This document shows positions 8,274 to 17,377 of a stretch of 64,000 nt of DNA, in pieces. Location: the NCBI RefSeq assembly GCF_903819335.1, contig NZ_CAIJDE010000062.1:212430-276429 (forward strand), read 5' to 3'. This DNA is from Flavobacterium panici. GTDB lineage: Bacteria > Bacteroidota > Bacteroidia > Flavobacteriales > Flavobacteriaceae. Within the stretch, counting starts at the first letter, position 1; each line of letters opens with the position of its first letter. The translations under genes were made by a program, and so were the position numbers. The notes below the pieces were generated by a model, which was not told the origin of the DNA, ran no database searches, and saw only the letters and a program-made list of their open reading frames with translations.

Positions 8274-9545
8274 ATGAAGAATTACTTACCACTATTTTCT
8301 ATATCCTTATTAATTTTAATGACTTCCTGTAACGGACAAGTTAAAAAAGAAGAAAAAGAAGCACTGGCAAAACAACCGGGAAATGTTGTAAAAACTGCTG
8401 TTGGTGACATTACGCTTCCGCCGCCATATGCTACTGAATCTAAAACGAATAACAGCAAAGTTATTGGATGGCCAAACGGTGTTACGCCAAAAGCTCCTGA
8501 AGGATTTACGGTTACGAAATTTGCCGACGGTTTTGAAAACCCTCGCTGGACTTACATTGCGCCAAACAGTGATATTTTTGTTGTTGAAAGCGGAACACGC
8601 GCCAGTAAAAATCAAATCACGGTTTTGCGTGATAAAGACAAAGATGGAAAATTTGAAACTCGTGAAGTTTTCATTAAAGATTTAAATAAACCTTTTGGAA
8701 TGTTGGTTTTAAAGGACTTTTTCTACATTGCAAATACCGACGGATTATATCGTTATCCATATAAAAATAATCCTTTAAAATTAGAAACAAAAGGCGAAAA
8801 AATTCTTGAACTTCCTGCCGGAGGTTACAACAATCACTGGACCCGAAATTTATTAGGCAGTCCTGACGGAAGCAAAATTTATGTTTCTGTAGGTTCAGGA
8901 AGTAATAATGCCGAACATGGCGTTGACAAAGAAGTGCGCCGTGCCGGAATTCTAGAAATTAATCCTGATGGAACCGGCGAAAAAATTTACGCTTCGGGTC
9001 TTAGAAATCCTGTTGGAATGGATTGGAATCCTGTTAATAAAGAGCTTTGGACAGCTGTAAATGAACGTGATGATTTGGGCGATGATTTAGTTCCTGATTA
9101 TATTACGAGTGTAAAAAAAGATGGTTTTTATGGATGGCCTTATTCTTATTTTGGAAGTATTCCTGATCCGAGAATGAAAGGCGAAAGAAAAGATTTGGTC
9201 GAAAAAGCAATTGTTCCAGATGTTGCCGTTGGTGCGCATACAGCATCGTTAGGATTGGCTTTTTATACTAAAGATGCATTCCCGGCAAAATATAAAAATG
9301 GCGCTTTTGTTGGGCAGCATGGTTCATGGAACCGCTCTAAAATTTCAGGTTATAAAGTGCTGTTTGTTCCTTTTAAAGATGGAAAACCTTCAGGAAAACC
9401 GGAAGATTTTTTAACTGGTTTTGTTTCGGATGAAAATAAAGCCGAAGTTTACGGACGTCCGGTTGCAGTTACGGTTATGAACGACGGATCGCTTTTAGTG
9501 AATGATGACAGTGGAAATACGATTTGGAAGGTTACAGCTAAATAA
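8274..9545 (+). CDS. PQQ-dependent sugar dehydrogenase-like lipoprotein
   Basis: 423 residues. The lipobox LILMTSC with Cys near residue 19 marks a lipoprotein. The rest is a beta-propeller of the glucose/sorbosone dehydrogenase family, with signatures such as GFTVTKFADGFENPRWTYIA, YASGLRNPVGMDWNP, VNERDDLGDDLVPDY and GQHGSWNRS. Relatives oxidise sugars in the periplasm using PQQ. Substrate is not predictable and no pqq genes are nearby, so any PQQ would come from elsewhere. It lies 160 bases upstream of a TonB-dependent receptor in the same direction. Confidence 0.85.
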   Translation: MKNYLPLFSISLLILMTSCNGQVKKEEKEALAKQPGNVVKTAVGDITLPPPYATESKTNNSKVIGWPNGVTPKAPEGFTVTKFADGFENPRWTYIAPNSDIFVVESGTRASKNQITVLRDKDKDGKFETREVFIKDLNKPFGMLVLKDFFYIANTDGLYRYPYKNNPLKLETKGEKILELPAGGYNNHWTRNLLGSPDGSKIYVSVGSGSNNAEHGVDKEVRRAGILEINPDGTGEKIYASGLRNPVGMDWNPVNKELWTAVNERDDLGDDLVPDYITSVKKDGFYGWPYSYFGSIPDPRMKGERKDLVEKAIVPDVAVGAHTASLGLAFYTKDAFPAKYKNGAFVGQHGSWNRSKISGYKVLFVPFKDGKPSGKPEDFLTGFVSDENKAEVYGRPVAVTVMNDGSLLVNDDSGNTIWKVTAK

Positions 9546-9705
9546 AATTCCAATTTATTAAATACCAAATTCCAATTTTGTACAGATAATTTAAACATAT
9601 AGAAACATAGATTTTATATTTTATTAAAAGCGAAACACCTTTTTTGCCTCCATGAATCCTATGTTTCTATGTGTTTTAAAAACTACGTCTTAATTCAAAT
9701 CATTT

Positions 9706-11796
9706 ATGACCTTAAAAAAATATTGTCTTTTTCTTTTTGTGATTTTTGTTTTCCAAAACATTGAAGCGCAGAAAAAAGAAGGCAAAAAAATTGATTCTTT
9801 AAAAACCGAAAAGCTGAAAGAAGTTGTAATCAGTCCACTTCATATTGATAACAATTTATTAAACACTCCGGCTTCGATTGGTGTTCTCTCTAAAAAAGAT
9901 TTACTGCAAAATAATACCACCGATATTACAACGGTAATCAATACAATTCCTGGTGTTTTTATGCAATCGTCTAATTTTACCACAACCCGAATTTCGATTC
10001 GCGGAATTGGTGCGCGAACCACTTACGGCACCAATAAAATCAGGGCTTTTTATGGCAGTATTCCGCTGACTTCCGGAAACAGCGAAACCGTAATTGACGA
10101 TATTGACCTCGAAAACCTCAACCAAATTGAAATTATAAAAGGTCCGCTTTCGAGTGTTTACGGTGCTGGTTTAGGCGGTGCGATTTTAATTTCACCTCAG
10201 CTTTCTAAAAACGTAAATGAAAGTACCGGAATAAGTTCTGTTTTTGGTTCTTTTGGATTATTGAAAAACAGTGTGAATTTTGGTTTAGACGAAAAAAACG
10301 GAAGTTTAAACATTAGTTATCACAATTTAAAAACCGATGGCTGGCGAGAAAACAGCGCATACAAACGGGAAGGAATTACGCTTGCGGGAGAATTATTTCG
10401 AAAGAAAAACAGCAAACTGACTTACTTTTCAAATTATACTTATTTAAAAGCTTTTATACCGAGTTCGATAAATAAAAACGCTTTTGAAAATAATCCGGAA
10501 TCTGGTGCACCAACCTGGGTTGCTTCAAAAGGTTATAAAGAATACAAATCGACTTTGGGCGGATTAGCTTATGATTTTTCAATTAATGGAAATCTAAAGA
10601 ATTCAACTTCGGTTTTTATCAATTATAAAGACAGCAATGAACCAAGACCTTTTGATGTTTTACGTCAATATACTTTTGCAATGGGCGCAAGAACGCAATT
10701 CTCTGGAAACTTTAAAATTGGAAAAATAGAAAATAACTTCATTACCGGAATTGAATATTTTACGGATACTTATAAAGGTAATACTTTCGAAAATCTGTAT
10801 CAGCAAAATAATGGTTTGGGAAGTTTACAAGGCGATCAACTTACCGAAACGGGACAAAAAAGAAATTTCTATAATATCTTTTCTCAATTACGAACTTTAC
10901 TTTCAGATCAATTTGAAATTCAGGCAGGTTTAAATTACAATAAAACCAAATTCAGTCTTGACAATTATTCTGAAAACCCGAATCAGGAATATAGTTATGA
11001 CGGTATTTTTTCGCCGCAATTATCCTTATTATTTAAACCGAATTTGCAGCAGACAGTTTACTTTTCGGTTAGCCGAGGATTTTCATTGCCCGCAACAGAA
11101 GAAACTCTTACAAGCGAAGGCACAATCAATACGAATATAAAACCTGAAAACGGTTATAATTTTGAAGTGGGCGGAAAATTCTATTTCTTCAATAAAAAAC
11201 TTTACACCGAAATTGCAGTTTACCGAATGGAAATTAAAGATTTATTGGTCGCCAAAAGAGTTGGTGATGATCAATATGTAGGCTTAAATGCCGGAAAAAC
11301 ATTTCATGAAGGAATCGAAATTACTTTAAATCACAATTGGCCAATCAATCGATTCTTTTCCCTGAATTCTTATTTAGCCGGATCTTTAGGAAATTATGAG
11401 TTTAAAGAATTCGTTGATAACGGAAACGATTATTCCGGAAATAAATTAACCGGAGTTGCGGCAAACAAAGCCAACGCCGGAATTACTTTAAACACCAATC
11501 TTGGAATTTATTTCAATGCCGATTATCAATTCGTAGATGAAATCCCAATGAATGATGCCAATACCGCTTTTTCTGATTCTTATAATCTTATCAATTTAAA
11601 AACAGGTTATCGATTTGAGATTCTGCAAGGCTTAACCTCACATTTTGCTGTTGGAGTAAATAATGTTACAAATACAAAATATGCTTCTCTGATACTGCCA
11701 AATGCCGTTGCGGTTGGAAACGCGGCGCCGCGCTATTATTATCCCGGACTTCCTGTAAATTATTACGGAACTATCTCATTAAATTATTTATTTTAG
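9706..11796 (+). CDS. TonB-dependent outer-membrane receptor
   Basis: 696 residues. Signal peptide ending near VFQNIEAQ; plug domain (about 45-165: TPASIGVLSKKDLLQ, IRGIGARTTYG, IEIIKGPLSSVYGAGLGGAI); then a ~22-strand barrel ending in a terminal aromatic (ISLNYLF). It lacks the CarboxypepD-like N-terminal extension of SusC proteins and has no SusD partner, so a siderophore, metal or cofactor receptor of the FecA type is more likely than glycan uptake. The next gene follows with no gap. Confidence 0.92.
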   Translation: MTLKKYCLFLFVIFVFQNIEAQKKEGKKIDSLKTEKLKEVVISPLHIDNNLLNTPASIGVLSKKDLLQNNTTDITTVINTIPGVFMQSSNFTTTRISIRGIGARTTYGTNKIRAFYGSIPLTSGNSETVIDDIDLENLNQIEIIKGPLSSVYGAGLGGAILISPQLSKNVNESTGISSVFGSFGLLKNSVNFGLDEKNGSLNISYHNLKTDGWRENSAYKREGITLAGELFRKKNSKLTYFSNYTYLKAFIPSSINKNAFENNPESGAPTWVASKGYKEYKSTLGGLAYDFSINGNLKNSTSVFINYKDSNEPRPFDVLRQYTFAMGARTQFSGNFKIGKIENNFITGIEYFTDTYKGNTFENLYQQNNGLGSLQGDQLTETGQKRNFYNIFSQLRTLLSDQFEIQAGLNYNKTKFSLDNYSENPNQEYSYDGIFSPQLSLLFKPNLQQTVYFSVSRGFSLPATEETLTSEGTINTNIKPENGYNFEVGGKFYFFNKKLYTEIAVYRMEIKDLLVAKRVGDDQYVGLNAGKTFHEGIEITLNHNWPINRFFSLNSYLAGSLGNYEFKEFVDNGNDYSGNKLTGVAANKANAGITLNTNLGIYFNADYQFVDEIPMNDANTAFSDSYNLINLKTGYRFEILQGLTSHFAVGVNNVTNTKYASLILPNAVAVGNAAPRYYYPGLPVNYYGTISLNYLF

Positions 11797-12378
11797 ATGC
11801 TTGAAATCACCCCCAAACCTAAAAAAATGCTTTCTGTATTACAAGAAAAACTGGATTATGTAAGTGCCTATCGGGAAAACCGGTTAAAGTGTGCGCAAGA
11901 CATTCTCGAAAACCCCTCTTTATTTGAAGAATTAGTTTCTATTTGCTTTTCACCCGAAAATAAAAACAATCATAAAGCCTGCTGGATCCTTGAATTTGTA
12001 TCGTATGAAGAATTAATCTGGCTTCAACCTCACGTTGATTTTTTCTGTTCTAATTTGAAAGTTCTGAAAGATGAAAGTTCGCTCAGACCAATTGCAAAAG
12101 TGGTACAACTTTTAGTAAAATCCCATTTTAAAAAAGACGAAAACAGTATTTCATTATCTGAAGAAAATCTTCAGGATTGTATTGAAGCCAGTTTCGATTG
12201 GCTTATAAATGATGTAAAAGTAGCTACAAAAGCCTATTCTATAAGAACTTTATACGTTCTGGGAAATTATTACAATTGGATTCATCCTGAACTTCAGGTG
12301 ATTTTAAATAAAGATTACGGAGATCATTCCGCAGCTTACAAAGCAGTTGCACGAGAGGTTTTGAAGAAAATTGAATAG
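11797..12378 (+). CDS. Uncharacterised helical (HEAT-like) protein
   Basis: 193 residues from the ATG directly after the receptor stop; an internal ATG at 11827 (MLSVLQEKLDYVSAYRENRL) gives a 183-residue protein and may be the real start. No signal peptide or membrane segment. Leu- and Trp-rich helices (KACWILEFVSYEELIWLQPH, AIAKVVQLLV-like, ATKAYSIRTLYVLGNYYNW) suggest a small alpha-solenoid. I do not recognise a function. Zero spacing indicates translational coupling to the receptor, but the two proteins are in different compartments. Confidence 0.75.
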   Translation: MLEITPKPKKMLSVLQEKLDYVSAYRENRLKCAQDILENPSLFEELVSICFSPENKNNHKACWILEFVSYEELIWLQPHVDFFCSNLKVLKDESSLRPIAKVVQLLVKSHFKKDENSISLSEENLQDCIEASFDWLINDVKVATKAYSIRTLYVLGNYYNWIHPELQVILNKDYGDHSAAYKAVAREVLKKIE

Positions 12379-12384
12379 TTTTTT

Positions 12385-12605
12385 GCCACAGATTTAAAGG
12401 ATTAAAATGATTTTTTGTTTGCCACTAATTACACGAATTTCCGCGAATTATTTTTTTTAGATTCAAACTAAAAATTAGTGGTAATTCTTGTAATTCGTGG
12501 TAAACAAAAACCCGCACAGAGATAAATCCTTTTAATCCTTTTAATCTTTGGCAAAACTTTAAAAATATAATTCGTGAAAATTCGTGCAATTCGTGGCTAA
12601 AAACT
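12385..12605. repeat. Nested intergenic inverted repeats
   Basis: Outer arms (GCCACAGATTTAAAGGATTA and ATCCTTTTAATCTTTGGC) enclose inner arms (GCCACTAATTACACGAATT and AATTCTTGTAATTCGTGG), followed by a further ATTCGTGCAATTCGTGGC. The inner type recurs at 28.6 kb, and CCACAGATT-type units recur at 55.6-55.9 kb. No gene is present. Confidence 0.7.
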
Positions 12606-12620
12606 AGAAAACCACTAAAT

Positions 12621-12652
12621 TTTGGCTAAAAAAAGATTAAAAGGTATCTTTG
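12621..12652 (+). promoter_or_regulatory. Promoter of purK
   Basis: TTTG (12621-12624), 20 bases, then TATCTTTG (12645-12652) is a perfect Bacteroidota promoter. The ATG at 12670 is 17 bases after the -7 box. A TTG within the -33 box could be mistaken for an earlier start; this site argues against it. Confidence 0.85.
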
Positions 12653-12669
12653 CAAAAACACAACACAAA

Positions 12670-13827
12670 ATGAATTATTTTTCTTCTGATTTTAAATTAG
12701 GAATATTAGGCGGCGGACAATTGGGTAAAATGCTTTTGTTCGACACCAGAAAATTTGACATACAAACTTATGTTTTAGATCCGAGTGACGAAGCGCCGAG
12801 TAAAATTGCCTGCAATAAATTCTTCCAAGGCGATTTAATGGATTATGAAACGGTTTACAATTTTGGAAAACAAGTCGATGTTCTAACTTTTGAAATCGAA
12901 TTGGTAAATCTTGAAGCTTTAACACAATTAGAAAACGAAGGTGTAAAAGTATATCCGTCTCCAAAAACTTTAAAAGGAATTCAGAATAAAGGAACTCAAA
13001 AAGATTTTTATACCCAAAGTAATATCCCAACCGCATCTTATTTACGTTTTGAAAGTCCGCTGCATTTGCAAAAATCAGTTGGAAATAACGAAATCACAAT
13101 CCCGTTTGTATGGAAATGCACCGAGTTTGGTTACGATGGAAATGGCGTAAAAGTTATCCGCCAGATTTCTGATATGGATGATTTACCAAATGTAGAATGT
13201 ATTGCAGAAACTATGGTTCCGTTCAAAAATGAATTGGCGGTAATCGTGGTTAGAAATCCATCAGGAGAAATTAAAACTTATCCAGTTGTAGAAATGGAAT
13301 TTCATCCAGAAGCAAACCAGGTTGAATATGTAATCTGCCCTGCAAGAATCGACGAAAAAGTTGCAGAAAAAGCCAGAGCAATTGCTTTAAATGTTTCTGA
13401 AAAATTTAATCACGTTGGACTTTTGGCTGTTGAAATGTTTCAAACCAATGAAGATGAGATTTTAGTAAACGAAGTAGCACCGCGTCCGCATAATTCTGGA
13501 CATTATTCTATTGAAGCAAGTTATACTTCACAATTCGAAAATCATTTACGTGCTATTTTAGATCTTCCGTTAGGAAATACAGACAGTAAAGTTGCCGGAA
13601 TTATGGTAAATTTAGTGGGTGCTGAAGGATTTTCTGGAGATGTTGTTTATGAAAACATCGAAACCATTTTAGGATGGGATGGCGTTACTCCTCATATTTA
13701 CGGAAAAAAACAAACTCGTCCGTTTAGAAAAATGGGTCACGTTACAATCGTAAATGAAAATATGCAGGAAGCGAGACGAATTGCACAGGAAGTTAAGAAT
13801 ACTATTAAAGTGATCAGTGGTCAGTAA
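12670..13827 (+). CDS. purK: 5-(carboxyamino)imidazole ribonucleotide synthase
   Basis: 385 residues, an ATP-grasp enzyme. N-terminal LGILGGGQLGKMLLFDTRKF, the ATP-binding region FVWKCTEFGYDGNGVKVI, and the EVAPRPHNSGHYSIEA active-site block are all present. It converts AIR, ATP and bicarbonate to N5-CAIR, the substrate of PurE. The ATG at 12670 is chosen because an in-frame TTG at 12622 lies inside the promoter. In most relatives purE follows directly; here two unrelated genes intervene. Confidence 0.97.
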   Translation: MNYFSSDFKLGILGGGQLGKMLLFDTRKFDIQTYVLDPSDEAPSKIACNKFFQGDLMDYETVYNFGKQVDVLTFEIELVNLEALTQLENEGVKVYPSPKTLKGIQNKGTQKDFYTQSNIPTASYLRFESPLHLQKSVGNNEITIPFVWKCTEFGYDGNGVKVIRQISDMDDLPNVECIAETMVPFKNELAVIVVRNPSGEIKTYPVVEMEFHPEANQVEYVICPARIDEKVAEKARAIALNVSEKFNHVGLLAVEMFQTNEDEILVNEVAPRPHNSGHYSIEASYTSQFENHLRAILDLPLGNTDSKVAGIMVNLVGAEGFSGDVVYENIETILGWDGVTPHIYGKKQTRPFRKMGHVTIVNENMQEARRIAQEVKNTIKVISGQ

Positions 13828-13879
13828 TTTTTAGTAGTCAGTCTTAGTTTTCTGTATAAAATCGCAATCGTTTTTTAAT

Positions 13880-13887
13880 TAGCTTTG
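13880..13887 (+). promoter_or_regulatory. -7 promoter element of the ATPase/HNH module
   Basis: TAGCTTTG matches TAnnTTTG and lies 14 bases before the ATG of the ATPase gene. No good -33 box is visible at the usual distance. It suggests the inserted module has its own promoter in addition to read-through from purK. Confidence 0.45.
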
Positions 13888-13901
13888 TAAAAATTCAATA
13901 A

Positions 13902-15191
13902 ATGAAAATTTCAAAATTACATATCGATCAATTTAGACATTTAGAAAATTTAGATTTTGATTTTACATATCAAAGTGGTGAACGCAAAGGTGAATCACTA
14001 GATAAAATATGTTTTATTGGGCAAAGTGCTACTGGAAAAACTGGATTGTTAGAACTGATTTATGAGTATTCTAAAAACATTTTAGATATTGAAGTCGTAA
14101 ATGGAAATAGTTTATTTAAGCTTAAAAGCACTATTAGAGATAAAGGTGAAGTTGTTTTTATGATAAAAAATGATAGTTTTCATTTAAGGAATAATGAAAT
14201 CTATTATAAAGGTCGAAGTTATAAAGATGACAACAACTCCGGTGGCAGCGTGACATCTTTAATTCCACAAAAAGACACAAACACCCCTTCTTATTTTAAA
14301 GCAAACCTAATTTCTGACAAGAATATTGAAATATTTGAAAAAAATCCAATCGAAATATTTGAAAAATATGCTGACCTTCCATCCATAAAATTTGAAAATT
14401 TTGTAGAATCAGATAATTACACAAAATTATTTGATGACAATGTTAAACCAGAAATGTGGCTTTTATTACTCCAAGAGATTCTAGAATATAGGAAGAAATT
14501 AAACCAAAAACTATCTGAATTAGTGAATAAAGGTTTACTTTCAAATACTGAAAAATTAACCATCGAATATAAAAAATGGCAGAAAGAAAATCCGAATAAA
14601 TTAGAGTCTTTCGCAAATAAATTCAATCCGCTTTTAGAAAAGTTAAATTTAGAAGTTGATTTAGTCAACACTGAATATTCTATTCCAATCTTAAACAAAA
14701 GGACAGAAGAAACAATTCCAATTCAAAATACTAGTACTGGAACAAAAGGCTTATTATTAACTTTTTTACCTTTATTTAAATTAAATACTAAAGACTCAAT
14801 CATTCTCATAGATGAACCTGAACGTTCTTTATTTCCAGATATGCAAATGGATTTGATTGATAACTACAAAAATCTCGCTCCAGGAGCCCAATTTATTGTA
14901 GCAACTCATTCTCCATTTGTTGCGGCTTCATTTGAACCAGACGAACGTTTTATTTTGTATTTTGATAATGAAGGAAAAGTCGCTGTTCGAAGAGGAAGTT
15001 CTCCAATTGGCGATGATCCAAACGATATGCTTTATAATGATTTTGGAATTAATTATATAAACAAATACGGACAAGAAAAGTATCAGGAATATTTAGATTT
15101 AAAACAAAAAATCTACTTTGAAACTGACCCAAAAAAGAAAGAAGAAATTTCTGAAGAGTTAGAAAAATTAGGTGATGAATACAATTTCTAA
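13902..15191 (+). CDS. AAA/ABC-type ATPase, Septu PtuA-like defence component
   Basis: 429 residues. Walker A GQSATGKT (40-47), an ABC-signature-like STGTKG followed by a hydrophobic helix, Walker B ILIDEP (D304-E305) with D-loop ERSLFP, and a switch His in ATHSPFVA (H336). A charged central region (~180-250) could be a short coiled coil. This layout matches RecF/SMC-like ATPases of the AAA_13/AAA_21 type used in anti-phage systems. The next gene starts two bases after its stop and encodes an HNH-like protein, the partner expected for PtuA. Assignment to Septu is inference from domain pairing; family membership needs a profile search. Confidence 0.75.
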   Translation: MKISKLHIDQFRHLENLDFDFTYQSGERKGESLDKICFIGQSATGKTGLLELIYEYSKNILDIEVVNGNSLFKLKSTIRDKGEVVFMIKNDSFHLRNNEIYYKGRSYKDDNNSGGSVTSLIPQKDTNTPSYFKANLISDKNIEIFEKNPIEIFEKYADLPSIKFENFVESDNYTKLFDDNVKPEMWLLLLQEILEYRKKLNQKLSELVNKGLLSNTEKLTIEYKKWQKENPNKLESFANKFNPLLEKLNLEVDLVNTEYSIPILNKRTEETIPIQNTSTGTKGLLLTFLPLFKLNTKDSIILIDEPERSLFPDMQMDLIDNYKNLAPGAQFIVATHSPFVAASFEPDERFILYFDNEGKVAVRRGSSPIGDDPNDMLYNDFGINYINKYGQEKYQEYLDLKQKIYFETDPKKKEEISEELEKLGDEYNF

Positions 15192-15193
15192 AT

Positions 15194-15772
15194 ATGAGAA
15201 GAGTTTTTAAAAATCCTAATTCTGAAATCATTATCAAAAAAATAATCTACAATAAAGGTGATAATAAAAAACTTTCTTCTATTCTTTTAAAAGAACAAAA
15301 GAACTTTTGCGCCTATACTGATGAATTTATTGGTTGTAACGATGCCGTCGATATTGAACATTTTAATCCTAACTTAAAATATCTAGAAACTGATTCATAT
15401 AATAATTGGTTCATGGTAAAGCACAAACCAAATAATCTGAAAAGAACGACTTGGATTGAACCTATTCTTTATCCTTTTGATGAATCTTTTGAAGAAAGAT
15501 TAATTTATTCTGATGGTTATTTTCTTCATAATCCTGAAGATATCGAAGCAAAAAACTTAATTGATCTTTTGAATTTGAACGATGAAATTTTTGTAAAAAA
15601 CAGAAAAAGATTCATTCAAAGAAGAAAAGAAAGAATTGCCGAAAAAGAAATCTCTGCTTTTGATTATTTTACAGAAAAAATTGAAAACGAAATCGAATCT
15701 TTAAAATATTTAAGAGCAATCCAAGAAGAATTCAAAATTGATATTTGGAATATGATTCCAGAAATAGAATAA
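15194..15772 (+). CDS. HNH-like nuclease, Septu PtuB-like partner
   Basis: 192 residues. CAY (C39) is followed by an IEHFNP core (H56) and a KHKPNNLK segment (N80/N81, K83), the spacing of HNH endonucleases of the PtuB/retron-HNH type. The second Cys of a CxxC zinc knuckle is missing (CAYT), so metal binding outside the active site would differ. The C-terminal half (110-192) is highly charged and helical. It is translationally coupled to the upstream ATPase gene (2-bp gap). Such pairs cut nucleic acid on phage infection; here the target is unknown. Confidence 0.7.
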   Translation: MRRVFKNPNSEIIIKKIIYNKGDNKKLSSILLKEQKNFCAYTDEFIGCNDAVDIEHFNPNLKYLETDSYNNWFMVKHKPNNLKRTTWIEPILYPFDESFEERLIYSDGYFLHNPEDIEAKNLIDLLNLNDEIFVKNRKRFIQRRKERIAEKEISAFDYFTEKIENEIESLKYLRAIQEEFKIDIWNMIPEIE

Positions 15773-15841
15773 TAAAACTTGTTTTTCAGTCTCAACAAAA
15801 CTTGAAACTTTAAACCTGAAACAAAAACAAACAAAAAACAA

Positions 15842-16327
15842 ATGAGCAAAGTAGCCATTATAATGGGAAGCATCTCAGACATGCCAGTTATGCAGGATGC
15901 AATCGACATATTAAAACAATTTAATGTTGAAGTTGAAGTAGATATCGTTTCGGCACACAGAACGCCGGAGAAATTATTTGATTTCAGTAAAAATGCACAT
16001 ACTCGCGGCATTTCGGTAATTATTGCCGGTGCGGGCGGTGCGGCACATTTACCTGGAATGGTGGCTTCAATGTCTCCGCTTCCTGTAATTGGAGTTCCTG
16101 TAAAATCAAGTAATTCTATTGATGGCTGGGATTCTGTTTTATCGATTCTGCAAATGCCGGGCGGTGTTCCAGTTGCAACTGTTGCTTTAAACGGCGCAAA
16201 AAATGCGGGAATTTTAGCAGCACAAATCATCGGAAGCCACGACAAAAAAGTTTTGGATACTATTATTTCTTATAAAGAAGAATTAAAAGCGGCGGTTAAT
16301 AAAGCTGCTGAAGGTTTAAAGAAATAA
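15842..16327 (+). CDS. purE: 5-(carboxyamino)imidazole ribonucleotide mutase
   Basis: 161 residues, the normal length for class I PurE. IMGSISDMPVMQDA, VSAHRTPEKL, IIAGAGGAAHLPGMVA and VPVKSSNSIDGWDSVLSILQMPGGVPVATVA are the substrate-binding loops, including the catalytic His of SAHRTP. It rearranges N5-CAIR from PurK to CAIR. No Bacteroidota -7 box is seen in the 69 bases upstream, so expression may depend on read-through from purK across the inserted defence-like pair. Confidence 0.97.
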   Translation: MSKVAIIMGSISDMPVMQDAIDILKQFNVEVEVDIVSAHRTPEKLFDFSKNAHTRGISVIIAGAGGAAHLPGMVASMSPLPVIGVPVKSSNSIDGWDSVLSILQMPGGVPVATVALNGAKNAGILAAQIIGSHDKKVLDTIISYKEELKAAVNKAAEGLKK

Positions 16328-16338
16328 GTTTTCCCGAT

Positions 16339-16432
16339 TCCTGCAAGGTTTTCAAAACCTTGTAGGTCTTGATTATCGCAATCAAAATTAAACACTTCAA
16401 AATACCTACAAGGTTTTGAAAACCTTGCAGGA
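16339..16432. repeat. Palindromic repeat, possible terminator
   Basis: CCTGCAAGGTTTTCAAAACC begins a unit that is repeated in inverted orientation after about 40 bases, ending in AAAACCTTGCAGG. Each half is also a hairpin. It lies between the convergent purE and the following minus-strand gene. Confidence 0.65.
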
Positions 16433-16486
16433 TAAAAATGCAAAGGCTTCCGTGTACGGAACTCTCTTTTTATTTATTTTTTGAAA

Positions 16487-17155
16487 TTAAATTACATCTT
16501 CAACCTCTTCTAAAATAGATTCAAATTCAGATTCTTTTATATCTTCCTTATTTATCCAATTTTCTGAAGTCACCAAATCGTAATTTATATTGTCTTCAGT
16601 CTTCAATTCCCAAATAATACTTTCAGCTTCCGGAAACGGAATATTTTGAGATATTTGATTTTCGAATAATCTTTTGATAAGATTTCTATCAGATAAGCCA
16701 TTATTCAATAATTTCAACACGTTTTCGGCTGTCAGCTTTTGTGCTTCTCCATCCGTTGGCGTTAATGAAAAATGAACAATAGAAGCTTTTGCATTTGGAA
16801 ATTTTCCATTATAGGCTTTAAAAAGCAATTGATTTATATGAAACAAAGTGCCTTGCATGTGTATTTCGGGATATTCTTCGCAAACCTTATCTATTAACAT
16901 ATTGTTCGATATTTGCTCAATTTGTCCTTCGCTTAATTGATCTCCCAATTTATATTGCAAAACTATTTGAGCCGCTTCGTTAGGTTCATAATCTAAAATA
17001 GCCATTTCTAATAATTCTGGCAAACTACTTTTTTCAGCTGTTGCGCCATCGGGATAATTGAATTTTTCTAATAACGCAATAAAATCTTCGTCTGACCAAT
17101 ATCCTTCAACTTCATTAACCGTATCAATATTCTTTATTACAACTTGATAATTCAT
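16487..17155 (-). CDS. Uncharacterised protein
   Basis: 222 residues, acidic, with no signal peptide, membrane segment or recognisable catalytic motif. Stretches such as LLEMAILDYEPNEAAQIVLQYKLGDQLSEGQIEQI and ENVLKLLNNGLSDRNLIKRLFENQI suggest alpha-helical packing. The C-terminal tail is Glu/Asp-rich (ESEFESILEEVEDVI). It stands alone between purE and a divergent M3 peptidase. I do not recognise the family. Confidence 0.75.
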   Translation of the reverse strand: MNYQVVIKNIDTVNEVEGYWSDEDFIALLEKFNYPDGATAEKSSLPELLEMAILDYEPNEAAQIVLQYKLGDQLSEGQIEQISNNMLIDKVCEEYPEIHMQGTLFHINQLLFKAYNGKFPNAKASIVHFSLTPTDGEAQKLTAENVLKLLNNGLSDRNLIKRLFENQISQNIPFPEAESIIWELKTEDNINYDLVTSENWINKEDIKESEFESILEEVEDVI

Positions 17156-17323
17156 CCTATTTTATTTTTAGTTATGATCAGCATTTTATAATGCTAAATC
17201 TATTTTTTCAATTTACGCTTTTAAAAACGCCTACAGAAATAAATAACATATCTATAACACAATTTAAGAGGATTTTATGCCGAGAATCGATCTTGTTTAG
17301 ATGATTAGGTTTTTATAAATTGC

Positions 17324-17331
17324 TATCTTTG
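17324..17331 (+). promoter_or_regulatory. -7 promoter element of the M3 peptidase gene
   Basis: TATCTTTG matches the -7 consensus exactly and is 47 bases before the ATG. A TTG 28 bases upstream is too far to be a confident -33 box. Confidence 0.55.
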
Positions 17332-17377
17332 AAATTCAAAAAAATCGACTTCTATTAATAAAAAATATAATATCATA

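Noticed and set aside
12622..12669. TTG start giving a longer PurK
   Set aside because: The TTG is part of a perfect -33 box, and the extra 16 residues overlap the -7 box; the ATG at 12670 gives the normal PurK N-terminus.
13902..15772. Retron with reverse transcriptase
   Set aside because: The ATPase/HNH pair also occurs in some retrons, but there is no reverse transcriptase gene or room for an msr-msd nearby.
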